A stretch of 64,000 nucleotides of DNA from Luteibaculum sp964627445. GTDB taxonomy: Bacteria > Bacteroidota > Bacteroidia > Flavobacteriales_D > Luteibaculaceae. A program made the translations under genes and the position numbers. The stretch covers positions 62,001-126,000 of the forward strand of contig CAZVJF010000007.1 of NCBI GenBank assembly GCA_964627445.1, read 5' to 3'. The notes beneath the pieces are model-generated. The model was given only the letters and a program-made list of their open reading frames with translations. It ran no database searches and had not been told where the DNA came from. Shown here in pieces: positions 7,876 through 17,655 of the stretch (positions are counted from its first letter, which is position 1; each line of letters starts with the position of its first letter).

Positions 7876-9039
7876 TTATGCGACTTTAAGGTTTGATTTG
7901 GATTTGTTTTTATAGTGGATAAAAATGTGCCCCAACTGAAAAACAATTTTAAAGGAGTCCTTCATCGAAAGTTTAGAACCATCGGCATGCACCCAACGCT
8001 TCAGTGGTTGTTCGCAAATGGCGTTGGTGGCTCTTTGGGCACCGTATAGTTTTCTCATACGCAGGAAAATCTCAACATCAAATATCCACTTGCTAATAAA
8101 AGGCTTACCAAAAAGGGGTTTTACCAATCCTTTTCTAAAAATTTTAGCACCGCATTGGGTGTCGTTAAAAGGCATTTGTAATATTTTTCGAATGATAAGA
8201 TTTACGGCTTTACTGATAATTTTTCGCGCTCCGTCTTTGGTAATGTTGGCCCCCATGCGCTGCATTCGAGATCCTACCACTACCTGGTAATTCTCACTTT
8301 CCAAAGTAGCGACAAGTGCGTCAAAATCGCCCAGATTGGTACTAAGGTCTGCATCTAAAAAACCGATGTAATCGAGTTCCCGGTATTGCGCCAAATGCAG
8401 CATGCCTTGGCGCACGGCTTCTGCCTTACCACCATTTTTTACACAGTTGTACACCGTAACATGTTTGGGATAGCGTTTTGCCAACTCTTGAAGCACCTCC
8501 AGTGTATTATCGGTGCTGCCATCGTTCACAAAGCACAGTTTATAACCCGCATGTTGAGCTACAAAATCGTAGAACTCGTTGCGATGAATGCGTTCGGCTT
8601 CATTATAGCAAGGAATCACCACGCCCACACAGTGGTTTAATATGAGTGGATTGTCTGCGTTGTGAGGTAACCTTAAAGGCAATGTTACTCCCATGAGGCT
8701 ATTGATTCGGGCTGTTACTTCATTCAGTGAAAGGGGTTTTTTTAAAAAGTCGTGCACACCCAATGCGTAGCATTTCAGTATGGTATCTGAATTAGTAATT
8801 CCAGACATGACCACAATTTTAACCTTGGGCGTATTTTTTCTTACATGCTGTATCATATCCAAACCCGATTCGCCTCCTATATTTAAATCCACAATAATTA
8901 AGTCGGGTTCTTGCATCATAAACTGCAATTTCGCAGAACGCAAGTCGCTGGATATGTTCACATGATACCCCTGGCTTTGCAATCTTTTTTGAAGTGGAAG
9001 AAGCACTAATAACTGGTCATCTATAGCTAGTATTCGCAT
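7876..9039 (-). CDS. Response-regulator receiver fused to family 2 glycosyltransferase
   Basis: A 387-residue two-domain protein. Residues 1-118 are a complete receiver (REC) domain: acidic pair Asp7-Asp8, phospho-acceptor Asp51 (IIVDLNIGGESG), Ser79 and Lys101-Pro102. After a short linker, residues about 136-375 form a GT2 catalytic domain like dolichyl/polyprenyl-phosphate glucosyltransferases (ALG5/DPG synthase type): IPCYNEAERI, VNDGSTDNT, the metal-binding DAD (229-231) and NDTQCGAKIF...KWIFDVEIFLR. No membrane helices are seen. Inferred role: making a polyprenyl-phosphate sugar for the neighbouring GT-C protein, with activity controlled by phosphorylation. REC-GT2 fusion is an unusual architecture. 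It is transcribed divergently from the polysaccharide genes. Confidence 0.9.
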   Translation of the reverse strand: MRILAIDDQLLVLLPLQKRLQSQGYHVNISSDLRSAKLQFMMQEPDLIIVDLNIGGESGLDMIQHVRKNTPKVKIVVMSGITNSDTILKCYALGVHDFLKKPLSLNEVTARINSLMGVTLPLRLPHNADNPLILNHCVGVVIPCYNEAERIHRNEFYDFVAQHAGYKLCFVNDGSTDNTLEVLQELAKRYPKHVTVYNCVKNGGKAEAVRQGMLHLAQYRELDYIGFLDADLSTNLGDFDALVATLESENYQVVVGSRMQRMGANITKDGARKIISKAVNLIIRKILQMPFNDTQCGAKIFRKGLVKPLFGKPFISKWIFDVEIFLRMRKLYGAQRATNAICEQPLKRWVHADGSKLSMKDSFKIVFQLGHIFIHYKNKSKSNLKVA

Positions 9040-9056
9040 GGTTGTGAAGTTTGTTT

Positions 9057-9064
9057 CAAAACTA
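9057..9064 (-). promoter_or_regulatory. -7 promoter box of the REC-GT2 gene (TAGTTTTG)
   Basis: On the minus strand TAGTTTTG matches TAnnTTTG exactly and lies 17 nt before the ATG at 9039, giving a short leader. Confidence 0.6.
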
Positions 9065-9335
9065 GCGAGTCACTACGGGGGCGAGCTGACTTTGTAGGTG
9101 AAACATTGGGTTTCCGTAGGTGAATGGTTATAGTGAACCATTCAACGCACTCGCAATGCATCGAGTGCTACATGCAGGCAAGGAAATCTCGTGATACAAC
9201 CTGTTTTGGGGGGGCTACCTTCCTTGGATGATTGTTGGCGCCATGGTGTAGATCAATGGTATGTTTTCTGTAGACCAGTGGCAGTGATGCTGTGCTTACA
9301 AAGTGGTAGATTGCTGCTGAATTTAACAGTGCATC

Positions 9336-12300
9336 TTGTTTCATAGCCGCTCTAATAAATATCTGGTAGTTGCCCTCCTGTTTGCACTAATGCTACACGG
9401 TACTACCATGTTTTTTACGCTCGAAGGTACCTACGATGCGCTAATACATGTGTTTTTTTCGGAGCACTATGCTTCTGATTGGTTTAGCACTTGGAATGCG
9501 AAGTGGTACACGGGTTTTACTGTCTTGGGCTATCCGCCATTGGTCCATCAAAGTATGGCTTTGCTCTCCCTAGCGGGAGGCCTCAAGTTTGGTCTGTTTG
9601 CTTTTGGTTTTCTAGTCATCGTATTGTTTATATCGGGCGTATACCGGTTTTCAAAAATGATTTCTGGAAATGAGCACATAGCCGGTTTTGCTGCCGTATT
9701 GGCTGTTTTTAGCACTTCTTTTATTGAGGCCTTTCACGTATTCGGCCAGTTGCCCAGCCTTACAGGCATTTCACTACTGCTGCACACACTTCCAGAAATT
9801 TATGCCTGGATACGAAGGGGTAAGCCTGTGCAGCTTGTTAAAGCTCTAGTTTTTACCGCAGTTACAGTGGCATCGCATCACGTAACGCCCATTTTTGGTA
9901 TGGTGTTCTTTGTATTCCCTACCATAGGTCTAGCCCTTATTGATGGGGATAATACGCCTGTTTCGGGCTTTGGTATTTATAAGAAATTGCTGGCTGAGGT
10001 ATGGCAACACAGAAAACGAATTCTCATGCTAGGTGCAGGAATGGGCTTGGTAATGGTCTTCACCATTTTGCCGTATTGGCTAAATAGTTTTAAAAACCCA
10101 ATTACGCAGGTATCTATTCCTCACGGAAGTCGTGATGATTTTTTTGAAGTATTCTCCTCGGGTTTGGTGTTTTTCTTAATACCATGGGGCATCCTGCTCT
10201 TTGTACTCCCTTTTATTTTAAAAAGATTGTATACGCCCAGGATGTTGTTCTTTGGTTTATCGTTTACGCTACTATTGATCTTAGGAACAGGCGATACTAC
10301 TCCAATCCCACAAATGATTTTAGGAAAGAATGCGTTTAACATTCTCACCTTGGATCGTTTCACCTTTTGGGGATCTATCATGGCGTTGCCCAGTTTCGCG
10401 GAATTGGTTTACCGTTTTTCCTTGGGAGATATTAAAACCAGTTGGCAGCAAAAGATAGGAGAGCAGGGGTTTCGTGTTTTGGCAGCCTGCTTTGCTGGCC
10501 TGGGGTTAACCTTTGCCGTATTTACAGTGGTAGTTGGACAATTTAGACCCCACCAGCCCAAACCCGTGGACATGCTACCCATTGTAAACTTTCTCAATGC
10601 GGACAAACACGACCAGTGGCGCTATTTACCGCTGGGTTTTGGCGACCAAATGGCGTGGTTAGCTGCGCAAACCGATGCACTTACGGTGGATGGAAATTAC
10701 CATTCTGCCAGGCGACTGCCCGAACTTACCACCAAAGCTGTAGAGCGTTTAGAAAACGCAAAATACCGGGGCAAGGAGGGATTGGCTTCTTTAAGCTCTT
10801 TCCTTACCGATCCAGAAAAATTCCACTTAAAATATGTGCTATCCAATGATAAATTTTATGACCCCTTACTCTACTTTACGGGCTGGCAAAAACTGAGCCC
10901 CTTAGAGAATGGCGTGGAAATATGGGAGCGGAGCGGAATAACACCTTTGCCTAAAATAAACTCCAAGGAAGAGGTTGATTTGTGGCTACGTTTACTATGG
11001 GCATTACTGCCACTAAGTGTTGCTGTATTGGCCCTGGTACTTAGCATAATAGAAACATTGTTGTATCGCAAAAAAAGGAACAACTCTAAAGCGCTGCAGG
11101 GTGCAAGCAGCTTTGTTTCGCTTTATAAAAGGAGTACCGTGTTTTTATCCATATGGGCTGCAACTGCCTTGGTTTTGCTTTTGGTGGGGTGCATTCGTTT
11201 TACTCAAGACGCGAACTCGCATTTTTCCCCTGAAAACTTGGTACGCGATTATTACGATGCGTTGGACTTTAAACAGTTCAAGAAGGCGCATCAATTACTC
11301 AACCCACAAGCCAACATAGGCATAGACCAATTTATGCTCGAGGTTTCCGTAACCGACGGCTTGTTAAGCTCCTACGCTAAACTGGCCAACTTGGATATTA
11401 AGGTGCTCTGGGAAAACCGCACCTTTGCTAAGGTGGCTACCGTAGCAGAATGGGTTACCCCCTTAAAAAACCTAATCGAAGATCGAGTGCATCATCTTAA
11501 ACGAGTCAACGGTAAGTGGTACCTCATGCCTGATCCGGTAGATGCAGACATACCCGTTAACCAAGTTACCTTTTCTTACGACAATTACTTTTTTAACCAC
11601 GGCCGAAGGAGGGTTACAACCCAAGAAACGCATCATGAAGATGTATTACGCCAACCTGCAATTGCGTTAATCAATAGTTCTGTGGTAATGAGCGATAGTA
11701 CACTTTCTGTAGTTGGCGCTGTGCAAAACGTAGATTACTTTCCTGCCGATATAGGAATTGCCGTTAACCTTTACAGTAACAACAAAAGGGTGGCCACTGC
11801 TCAGGCTAAAGATTGTATGAAACATCAACTGTTGGCCAAAGAAATTACTGGTTTTAGGGTAGATTTTGATACGTTGTCATGGATGAGTGCCTCTACAAAC
11901 TCGTTCCATTCCTTAGCGGTGAACGCACTTTTAAATCAGATAGATTTTTGTGAGATAAGCATCAGCAGTAATGTTCTTAAAGGAAGGAAGTATACTAGCA
12001 CTGTACTCCGCAATGTGGCCATAGAAAACCGCATTTTGCATGGAGACATCTATAACTACGGTACTCAAGAAATCACCGTTCCCCAGCTTTTAATATCGTT
12101 TTACGACAGCAGTAAAAATCCCCTGTGGCAAGAGGCAGTTTACTTGCCAGAGGCCATACGCATCCAAAAACATCAGTCTTTTGAGGTGCCTTTAAAAACA
12201 CTTTTCAGCACAACTCGAAAAGAAATGGCACAAACCAGTATCTTAAATGGGGTGGAGGAAGAACAGGTAACACAGAAGTTTTTACCACAGCGAAAGCGCA

Positions 12301-12380
12301 CCTATGATGCAGATTACATTCCATACCAAGGCGGATATGTTACAGTTTCAGTAAATCCTTACATCGGTAATTATAAATAA
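9336..12380 (+). CDS. GT-C-like polytopic membrane protein with periplasmic NTF2-like and C-terminal beta regions
   Basis: A 1,014-residue inner-membrane protein. The only upstream start compatible with a full first helix is TTG 9336, since an in-frame stop lies 4 codons earlier and the next ATG falls inside the helix. Residues 1-460 carry about ten membrane segments and resemble the 6-pyruvoyl-tetrahydropterin-synthase-related (PF10131-type) GT-C-like family, with an acidic first loop (GTYDALIHV, Asp34) and the WYTGFTVLGYPP motif. Two further helices occur near 555-615. The C-terminal ~400 residues look periplasmic and begin with an NTF2-like module (VRDYYDALDFKQFKKAHQLL...NGKWYLMPD). Likely a lipid-linked-sugar-dependent glycosyltransferase or polymerase of the polysaccharide locus; the gene downstream starts 2 nt after its stop. 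Confidence 0.75.
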   Translation: MFHSRSNKYLVVALLFALMLHGTTMFFTLEGTYDALIHVFFSEHYASDWFSTWNAKWYTGFTVLGYPPLVHQSMALLSLAGGLKFGLFAFGFLVIVLFISGVYRFSKMISGNEHIAGFAAVLAVFSTSFIEAFHVFGQLPSLTGISLLLHTLPEIYAWIRRGKPVQLVKALVFTAVTVASHHVTPIFGMVFFVFPTIGLALIDGDNTPVSGFGIYKKLLAEVWQHRKRILMLGAGMGLVMVFTILPYWLNSFKNPITQVSIPHGSRDDFFEVFSSGLVFFLIPWGILLFVLPFILKRLYTPRMLFFGLSFTLLLILGTGDTTPIPQMILGKNAFNILTLDRFTFWGSIMALPSFAELVYRFSLGDIKTSWQQKIGEQGFRVLAACFAGLGLTFAVFTVVVGQFRPHQPKPVDMLPIVNFLNADKHDQWRYLPLGFGDQMAWLAAQTDALTVDGNYHSARRLPELTTKAVERLENAKYRGKEGLASLSSFLTDPEKFHLKYVLSNDKFYDPLLYFTGWQKLSPLENGVEIWERSGITPLPKINSKEEVDLWLRLLWALLPLSVAVLALVLSIIETLLYRKKRNNSKALQGASSFVSLYKRSTVFLSIWAATALVLLLVGCIRFTQDANSHFSPENLVRDYYDALDFKQFKKAHQLLNPQANIGIDQFMLEVSVTDGLLSSYAKLANLDIKVLWENRTFAKVATVAEWVTPLKNLIEDRVHHLKRVNGKWYLMPDPVDADIPVNQVTFSYDNYFFNHGRRRVTTQETHHEDVLRQPAIALINSSVVMSDSTLSVVGAVQNVDYFPADIGIAVNLYSNNKRVATAQAKDCMKHQLLAKEITGFRVDFDTLSWMSASTNSFHSLAVNALLNQIDFCEISISSNVLKGRKYTSTVLRNVAIENRILHGDIYNYGTQEITVPQLLISFYDSSKNPLWQEAVYLPEAIRIQKHQSFEVPLKTLFSTTRKEMAQTSILNGVEEEQVTQKFLPQRKRTYDADYIPYQGGYVTVSVNPYIGNYK

Positions 12381-12382
12381 CC

Positions 12383-13525
12383 ATGCGTGTACTGGCCTGT
12401 TTGTTTTTAGTCCTGTTGCTGCCTGCATGTAAGAAAAAGGAAGCCGTGTATGAGGCGCCCTCCAGTAATATAGTCATTGCTGTTCCCGAGGGTTTCGATA
12501 AGGGCTACGTGGTTATGCACAATGGTTATGGCACCTTAAGCCTTTTTGCAAGCAGACGCCAAAAGGTATACGTGCCAGAGGTAATGGCAAAAAGAGCAGG
12601 AGTGTTGTGGTATAGGGTATATCGGCAAGATGGCACCTTAGTTCACAAGAGCGAAATAGATATAGCACCAGAGGAGGCTGCAAAAGTGGAGGTGTACGCA
12701 GGTCCGCCTCAATTACTAGCGGGCGAAAATGATTTTAGTATGCTTGTTGCGCTTCCCATAGATCGGTATGATAATCCGTTGCCTAACGGTGATACCATTT
12801 GGGTAAAGCACCAGTTTGGAAACCAGATATCGGAGGAAAATCTGGTTGTTCAAAATAGTATCGGCTGGATGCGGATTTTTAGCCACACCAAAACAGGGCG
12901 TATACAAGCTATGGCTCGTGCAGGTGAGGGCACCTCTAAAGAAGTCAGTCTGCATGTTTTTGCCAATAAACCCGAGCCGTTTGAAATTCGCTATTCCCGG
13001 CCCCACGATTTTGCCGATGGCAATGCATTGTTACAGTTGGAAACAGGTATACTTAAAGATGCTTATGGCAACACGGTAAGCAATGGTACACACCTAAGGT
13101 TTCATATAAAAAGTAGCTTAGGCACAAACTGGCAGGTAAATGCATCAACCATACACGGTATCGCTCAAGCCCAGGTTTTATATCCAGACGAGCCGCAAAC
13201 ATGGGTCCTACGTGCCGAAGTGCCGGGCATCGCCAAGTCCAATGAACTCACGCTAAAGTTTGGCTTAGGAGTTGCCGACTACGCCATAACTCAAGAGGGA
13301 AGACAGCTGCTAATAGGTCCTATAACTGGACACTTGGGGCAAGAAGTGGCAGAAGGAACTCGGGTAAACATAGCGCTCTATGATGGAAAAAAATTAATTT
13401 CCCAGCATACCGTGAATACAGAACGATCTTACGGGCGGTACACGATACCACCAGAATTGGAGCTTTTGGCAGACAAGGCTGCCTTTAACGTTTTAGGGCT
13501 AAAAAAAACAATCGCATTGCAATGA
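12383..13525 (+). CDS. Lipoprotein with Ig-like beta-sandwich repeats
   Basis: A 380-residue lipoprotein: signal MRVLACLFLVLLLPAC with lipidated Cys16. The rest is beta-rich, and the segments around residues 95-215 and 205-300 (D-YGNTVSNGTHLRFHI) look like Ig-like/invasin-type repeats. It starts 2 nt after the GT-C gene and its stop overlaps the next ATG by 4 bp (ATGA), so all three genes are one operon. By position it may be a periplasmic scaffold for polymer export, comparable in role to small lipoproteins of other polysaccharide systems; there is no sequence proof. Confidence 0.7.
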   Translation: MRVLACLFLVLLLPACKKKEAVYEAPSSNIVIAVPEGFDKGYVVMHNGYGTLSLFASRRQKVYVPEVMAKRAGVLWYRVYRQDGTLVHKSEIDIAPEEAAKVEVYAGPPQLLAGENDFSMLVALPIDRYDNPLPNGDTIWVKHQFGNQISEENLVVQNSIGWMRIFSHTKTGRIQAMARAGEGTSKEVSLHVFANKPEPFEIRYSRPHDFADGNALLQLETGILKDAYGNTVSNGTHLRFHIKSSLGTNWQVNASTIHGIAQAQVLYPDEPQTWVLRAEVPGIAKSNELTLKFGLGVADYAITQEGRQLLIGPITGHLGQEVAEGTRVNIALYDGKKLISQHTVNTERSYGRYTIPPELELLADKAAFNVLGLKKTIALQ

Positions 13526-15030
13526 GCTATTTCATGAACAGACGTAAACTGCGATATCTGACTTTTGGTGTTTTTGTGCTGGCTGGTATTGCTTTTTTAG
13601 GAAGCGAAATACGGGCTTATTTTAATTCTGAGTCCGAAAAACGAAGCAACCTGCTTGCCGATTTAGCAGCTGAGCGAAAGGGTGGAGCCACAATTCATTG
13701 GTTAAATACCAACAACCCCGGCAGACCTATTTCCTCACAAACACTATCCGATATTGGATCGGACTACAATGCCGCCTGGATGGTAAGAAACCGGTCAGTA
13801 GAATGGGGTAACTCCGATTTACTGGGCGATTATTTTACAGATTCTGCCCAAAAAAAAATAGCAGACCTTATTGAATTTAATGTTGCTCATAAGCAAACCT
13901 TCCAAGAAAAAAATTTAAAACACCTGTTAGACCTGCATCTGTACAGTGAAGATGGGCAGCTAGTCTCCTTTACCGATGTAAAACAAGTATCCTTTAGACG
14001 CGCTTTCCACCAGCAAAAACTGCTAGAAAGCAGGTTAGATACCACCTGCTATAAGGTGGTCATGCTGCTAGAGGATGGTTTTTGGAGAGTGCGCCAATTG
14101 GTTTCCATGCCCGTAAAAGAACCAACTCACGAGGTTTCAAGCCCTAGTACACCCCAACTGTCTAACATCAAGGGTGTGAACTATTATCCGAAGCATGCAC
14201 CCTGGGATACTTTTGGAGATGCTTTTGATACCAACATTTTAAAGAAAGATTTCAAACGGGTAAAGAACATGGGGCTCAATTCCTTGCGGGTGTTCATCCA
14301 GTACGAAGATTTTGGGAAAGAACAAGTGAACCCACAAAAAATACAAAAACTACAGGCTTTATTGAACCAGGCGGAGTCCGCCAACCTGCAGGTTATTCTA
14401 ACACTTTTTGATTTCTATGGAAACTATGATTTGAAAGATTGGAACTACAACCTGCAGCACCTGCGTGAGGTAGTGGGCGCGGTTAAAGACCATCCTGCCA
14501 TACATTCCTGGGACATTAAAAACGAACCTGATTTGGATTTTGAATCTCGCGGCAAGCAGAATGTTTTAGACTGGTTAAAAACCATGATAGCAGAGTTACG
14601 GCAAATAGACCCCAATACGCCCATTACCATAGGCTGGTCCAATGCAAAAGTAGCGCACCACCTAAGTGAGCAATGCGATTACGTATCCTTCCACTACTAC
14701 AAGGAGCCACAAAAGTTTACCGTAGCTTTTGCCAATTTGCAGCAAAAAGTAGCAAAGCCCATCCTGTTACAAGAGTATGGGCTTTCTACCTATTCGGGTA
14801 TTTGGAATGTTTTTGGAGCAGACTACAGCGAGCAAAAAGCTTACTACGAAAGCATGCAAAGGCAATTGGAAAAGCTCCGTTGCGGTTATATTTTTTGGAC
14901 CCTCTATGACTTTGAGGAAGTTCCTGAAAACGTAGTGGGCAGTTGGCCTTGGCGAAAAAAACGGCAACAGCACTTCGGTTTATGGAATTTAGCGGACGAG
15001 CCCAAGTGGCGCCTTAGAGTGTTTAACTAG
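13522..15030 (+). CDS. Membrane-anchored clan GH-A glycoside hydrolase
   Basis: A 502-residue protein. One N-terminal membrane anchor (residues 11-30) is followed by an NTF2-like module (about 75-195, ending EDGFWRVRQLV) and then a TIM-barrel glycosidase (215-500). Barrel hallmarks: GVNYYP, LRVFIQYEDFG, the acid/base Glu335 in SWDIKNEPD, HYYKEP, and the nucleophile Glu418 in LLQEYGLS. This is clan GH-A (GH5/GH39-like). A periplasmic polysaccharide hydrolase is a standard part of exopolysaccharide export systems (PslG, PelA). Its 3' end overlaps the convergent GT4 gene by 42 bp. Confidence 0.85.
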   Translation: MSYFMNRRKLRYLTFGVFVLAGIAFLGSEIRAYFNSESEKRSNLLADLAAERKGGATIHWLNTNNPGRPISSQTLSDIGSDYNAAWMVRNRSVEWGNSDLLGDYFTDSAQKKIADLIEFNVAHKQTFQEKNLKHLLDLHLYSEDGQLVSFTDVKQVSFRRAFHQQKLLESRLDTTCYKVVMLLEDGFWRVRQLVSMPVKEPTHEVSSPSTPQLSNIKGVNYYPKHAPWDTFGDAFDTNILKKDFKRVKNMGLNSLRVFIQYEDFGKEQVNPQKIQKLQALLNQAESANLQVILTLFDFYGNYDLKDWNYNLQHLREVVGAVKDHPAIHSWDIKNEPDLDFESRGKQNVLDWLKTMIAELRQIDPNTPITIGWSNAKVAHHLSEQCDYVSFHYYKEPQKFTVAFANLQQKVAKPILLQEYGLSTYSGIWNVFGADYSEQKAYYESMQRQLEKLRCGYIFWTLYDFEEVPENVVGSWPWRKKRQQHFGLWNLADEPKWRLRVFN

Positions 15031-16221
15031 GGTGGCATCTGGGTTGGTTTTCACCAGCGTTTTGAACTGATCAACGTAAGCAGCTACTACCTGTTCCATG
15101 GGCAAGGCACAAGCTGCCTTATAATTAGCTGTTGCCATAGTCTTGCGATACGTTTCGTTGGTTAATACCTGTTGCAATGCCTCGGTTAAAGAGCCTACGT
15201 CATTGGGTTCAAAAAGCTGTGCTTGGTAGCCTTCTTCGCGCATTAAAATGCCCAAATCTCCTAAGTCTGGCATTACCACCGCTCTGGCATAACTTCCGGC
15301 CTGATGCAATACACCAGAACTCCCTGTAGTGCTGGTGTACGGAAAAACAACGACAGCACTATCGGTAAAGGTCTTTGCCACATCTTCTTCCGCCACGTAC
15401 CCCGTAAATCGAACCCAGTTTAGTTGTTGGTATTTAGCCCTTACTCCCTCCAAGTATCCAGGGGTATTGGGGCTATCCGTACCCGCAATGACTAGTTCAT
15501 ATTCGCATGGAATCCGGTTTCTTAATTTTTGAACGGCTTCGATGAGGATTTCCACCTTCTTATAGGTTCCAAACTTACCAAAGGTCATAATACGCTTGGG
15601 GCCTTCTGGTAATTCTAAAGAGGGCATTTCGGGAATTTCAAAACTGCCATGCGGCATAAGAACCACGTTTCTTGCATCGTACTTTTTTTGAAGTATGCTC
15701 ACATACTTGCTTATGGTAAGGGCTACGACATTAGATCGCAAGATGAGACGTGTCAATACGCTTCCAGCCAAACCATACACCTTTTGTAATAACACGTTTT
15801 TGGTAAATCCTGCTTTTTCCAAGTCTACAGTTTCCAAGATATTATGCAGCAAGCTTACCACCGGAATGCCTCTCATGCGAAGCAAAAGCGGGAGTAGCAA
15901 GCCCAAGGCGGCAACTAACTTTTTATCGCCAAACTTCATGAACTGTAAATTCAGCAAGACCACATCGGGTTTGTTGGTGTGTATTTCTCGTAGAATTCTA
16001 AAAAGGCTGCGATAACTATTGAAGCGCCAACAGGCTGTAAGGGTTACAGATTTGCCATGTGTGTTAAAGTCTACCTCGGCCTTTCCAGCTTCGGTTTCAT
16101 CGGTTAAAATGTTTAGCTGACTTACGGTTTCGTTTTCGATAAGATGTTTGGCAAGGTAGTAGCCGTATTCGTTTAAGGTTACTTTGCTGGGTGGAAATGC
16201 TGTTACTAAGGATACTTTCAT
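14989..16221 (-). CDS. Family 4-like (GT-B) glycosyltransferase
   Basis: A 410-residue cytosolic GT-B protein. The N-lobe begins MKVSLVTAFPPSKVTLNEYGYYLAKHL; the C-lobe has IMTFGKFGTYKKVEILIEAV and the donor-site region VVFPYTSTTGSSGVLHQAGSYARAVVMPD. The usual EX7E glutamates are replaced (TTGSSG... and HQAG), seen in some GT4 subfamilies. It probably adds sugars to the lipid-linked polysaccharide precursor, like PelF. The flippase gene lies 29 nt upstream on the same strand, so the two form an operon. The last 42 bp overlap the hydrolase gene on the other strand. Confidence 0.88.
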   Translation of the reverse strand: MKVSLVTAFPPSKVTLNEYGYYLAKHLIENETVSQLNILTDETEAGKAEVDFNTHGKSVTLTACWRFNSYRSLFRILREIHTNKPDVVLLNLQFMKFGDKKLVAALGLLLPLLLRMRGIPVVSLLHNILETVDLEKAGFTKNVLLQKVYGLAGSVLTRLILRSNVVALTISKYVSILQKKYDARNVVLMPHGSFEIPEMPSLELPEGPKRIMTFGKFGTYKKVEILIEAVQKLRNRIPCEYELVIAGTDSPNTPGYLEGVRAKYQQLNWVRFTGYVAEEDVAKTFTDSAVVVFPYTSTTGSSGVLHQAGSYARAVVMPDLGDLGILMREEGYQAQLFEPNDVGSLTEALQQVLTNETYRKTMATANYKAACALPMEQVVAAYVDQFKTLVKTNPDATLVKHSKAPLGLVR

Positions 16222-16250
16222 GATACATTATGTTTGAAATTTCAACGGAA

Positions 16251-17513
16251 TTAAACGGTGAGTGCTGCGGTGGGGAAAATGCGCTGCCGGTAAACAGCGA
16301 GAAAAAAGAATACCTGCGCGATGAATAGACCCGACATCAGTGCGAGTTGCAGCTCTAAAAAGGCATCTATACTGTGGTTGAAGTAAAACAGTAAAACCAC
16401 CTGTGCAAAACCGGTAAGTAGGCTTATTAAAGCCGGCTCATACCTTTCTATGCTGAGAAAGTAATACACAAATACTGCAGATACAGCGAAAAGCGTGGTA
16501 GCGAGTGCATACTTCCAGAGCTGCGGAGCAATAGCTTTGTAGGCTTTGCCAAACATAGCCTCCACAATAAGCTCTGGCAAAAGCAGGGTTCCCAAAACAA
16601 TGCAAAGTAAGGGGAGCACCAAGACCTTTAGTTTCTTAACAAACAAGGGGAATACATCAGCGCCCGTTGCTTTTGCCTGGTTTAAAAAAGGAAAGTTTAC
16701 CATGACAAAAACCCAAGTGAAATAAAATGCTGCTTTCCCAATAACTGATATCGCTCCGTACCAGCCAGCTTCTAAGGAAGGCAAGAAATAATTTGCAAGT
16801 AGTAAGTCGCTGTTGTTGATGAGTATTATGGCAAACTCAAATAGCAGGGTAGCACCAGCAAATCGGAAAAGTTGTATGCTAAATTTCCGGGTGGGCAGCT
16901 TGGGTCTAAAAGAAGAAAACCCACTTCTACTTACCGGAAAGATGCTAACCGCTAAGGATAAAGTGACGCCTATGGCCAGCATGAGCGATGAGGATCCGGC
17001 AAAAAAAGTAATTAACAATAGGCTCACGATCAGGCGACTCAACATTTCGAGCTGGTAGGAAATGGAAACGCTCAAAAACTTCCGTTGGCCTTGGTGGTAA
17101 CCACGATTCACCGCACCCAAAATAAAAAAGGGGATACCCGCGGCAAAAACTACAAACATAGCGCTAGACTGAGTATGGAATATATGTTGCAAACCATCTG
17201 CATGCAGGCCTACTGCTACTGCTATGCCTATGCCCACAATGAGTGCTAGCGTTTTTAAGCTGTTTACAAAGTGCTTCTTCTCTGTTTCGTTTCCTTCTGT
17301 TATAAATTTGGAAACTGATAACTGGAACGCCATCGCCACAAAGGAGATAATCATAATTAGTGTTACCAATATGGTGGCATCTGCAAATTTTGTAGGTCCT
17401 AGTGTTCGTCCTAAAATCAGGTTGTAGATGTAATTACCTCCATTTACTACGATGGCGCTGGCTGCAAAAACCTTTTCGGATTGCATGGGCCGTTTTATTT
17501 TCATCCGTATCAT
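16251..17513 (-). CDS. Wzx/PelG-type polysaccharide flippase (MOP superfamily)
   Basis: A 420-residue protein with about 12 predicted membrane segments and few charged residues. The opening segment (FAASAIVVNGGNYIYNLILGRTLGPTKFADA) is typical of oligosaccharide flippases. Two possible starts exist, ATG 17513 and ATG 17504 (MIRMKIKRP). It would move lipid-linked or nascent polysaccharide across the inner membrane. The operon partner is the GT4 gene downstream. The promoter should lie in the 142 bp shared with the divergent TPR/beta-barrel gene. Confidence 0.85.
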   Translation of the reverse strand: MIRMKIKRPMQSEKVFAASAIVVNGGNYIYNLILGRTLGPTKFADATILVTLIMIISFVAMAFQLSVSKFITEGNETEKKHFVNSLKTLALIVGIGIAVAVGLHADGLQHIFHTQSSAMFVVFAAGIPFFILGAVNRGYHQGQRKFLSVSISYQLEMLSRLIVSLLLITFFAGSSSLMLAIGVTLSLAVSIFPVSRSGFSSFRPKLPTRKFSIQLFRFAGATLLFEFAIILINNSDLLLANYFLPSLEAGWYGAISVIGKAAFYFTWVFVMVNFPFLNQAKATGADVFPLFVKKLKVLVLPLLCIVLGTLLLPELIVEAMFGKAYKAIAPQLWKYALATTLFAVSAVFVYYFLSIERYEPALISLLTGFAQVVLLFYFNHSIDAFLELQLALMSGLFIAQVFFFLAVYRQRIFPTAALTV

Positions 17514-17655
17514 AACTTCATGCTTTTATGGTTACCTAGGGCAAATTGCAACAAGCCACGCGTGTTATGCTGTGGCTATCGGGGATTGGTAGGTTTGTGT
17601 AGGTGAACAAAAAAGTCTAGGTTTCCAGTGTCGATGATTGGTAGCTTTACCGCCT

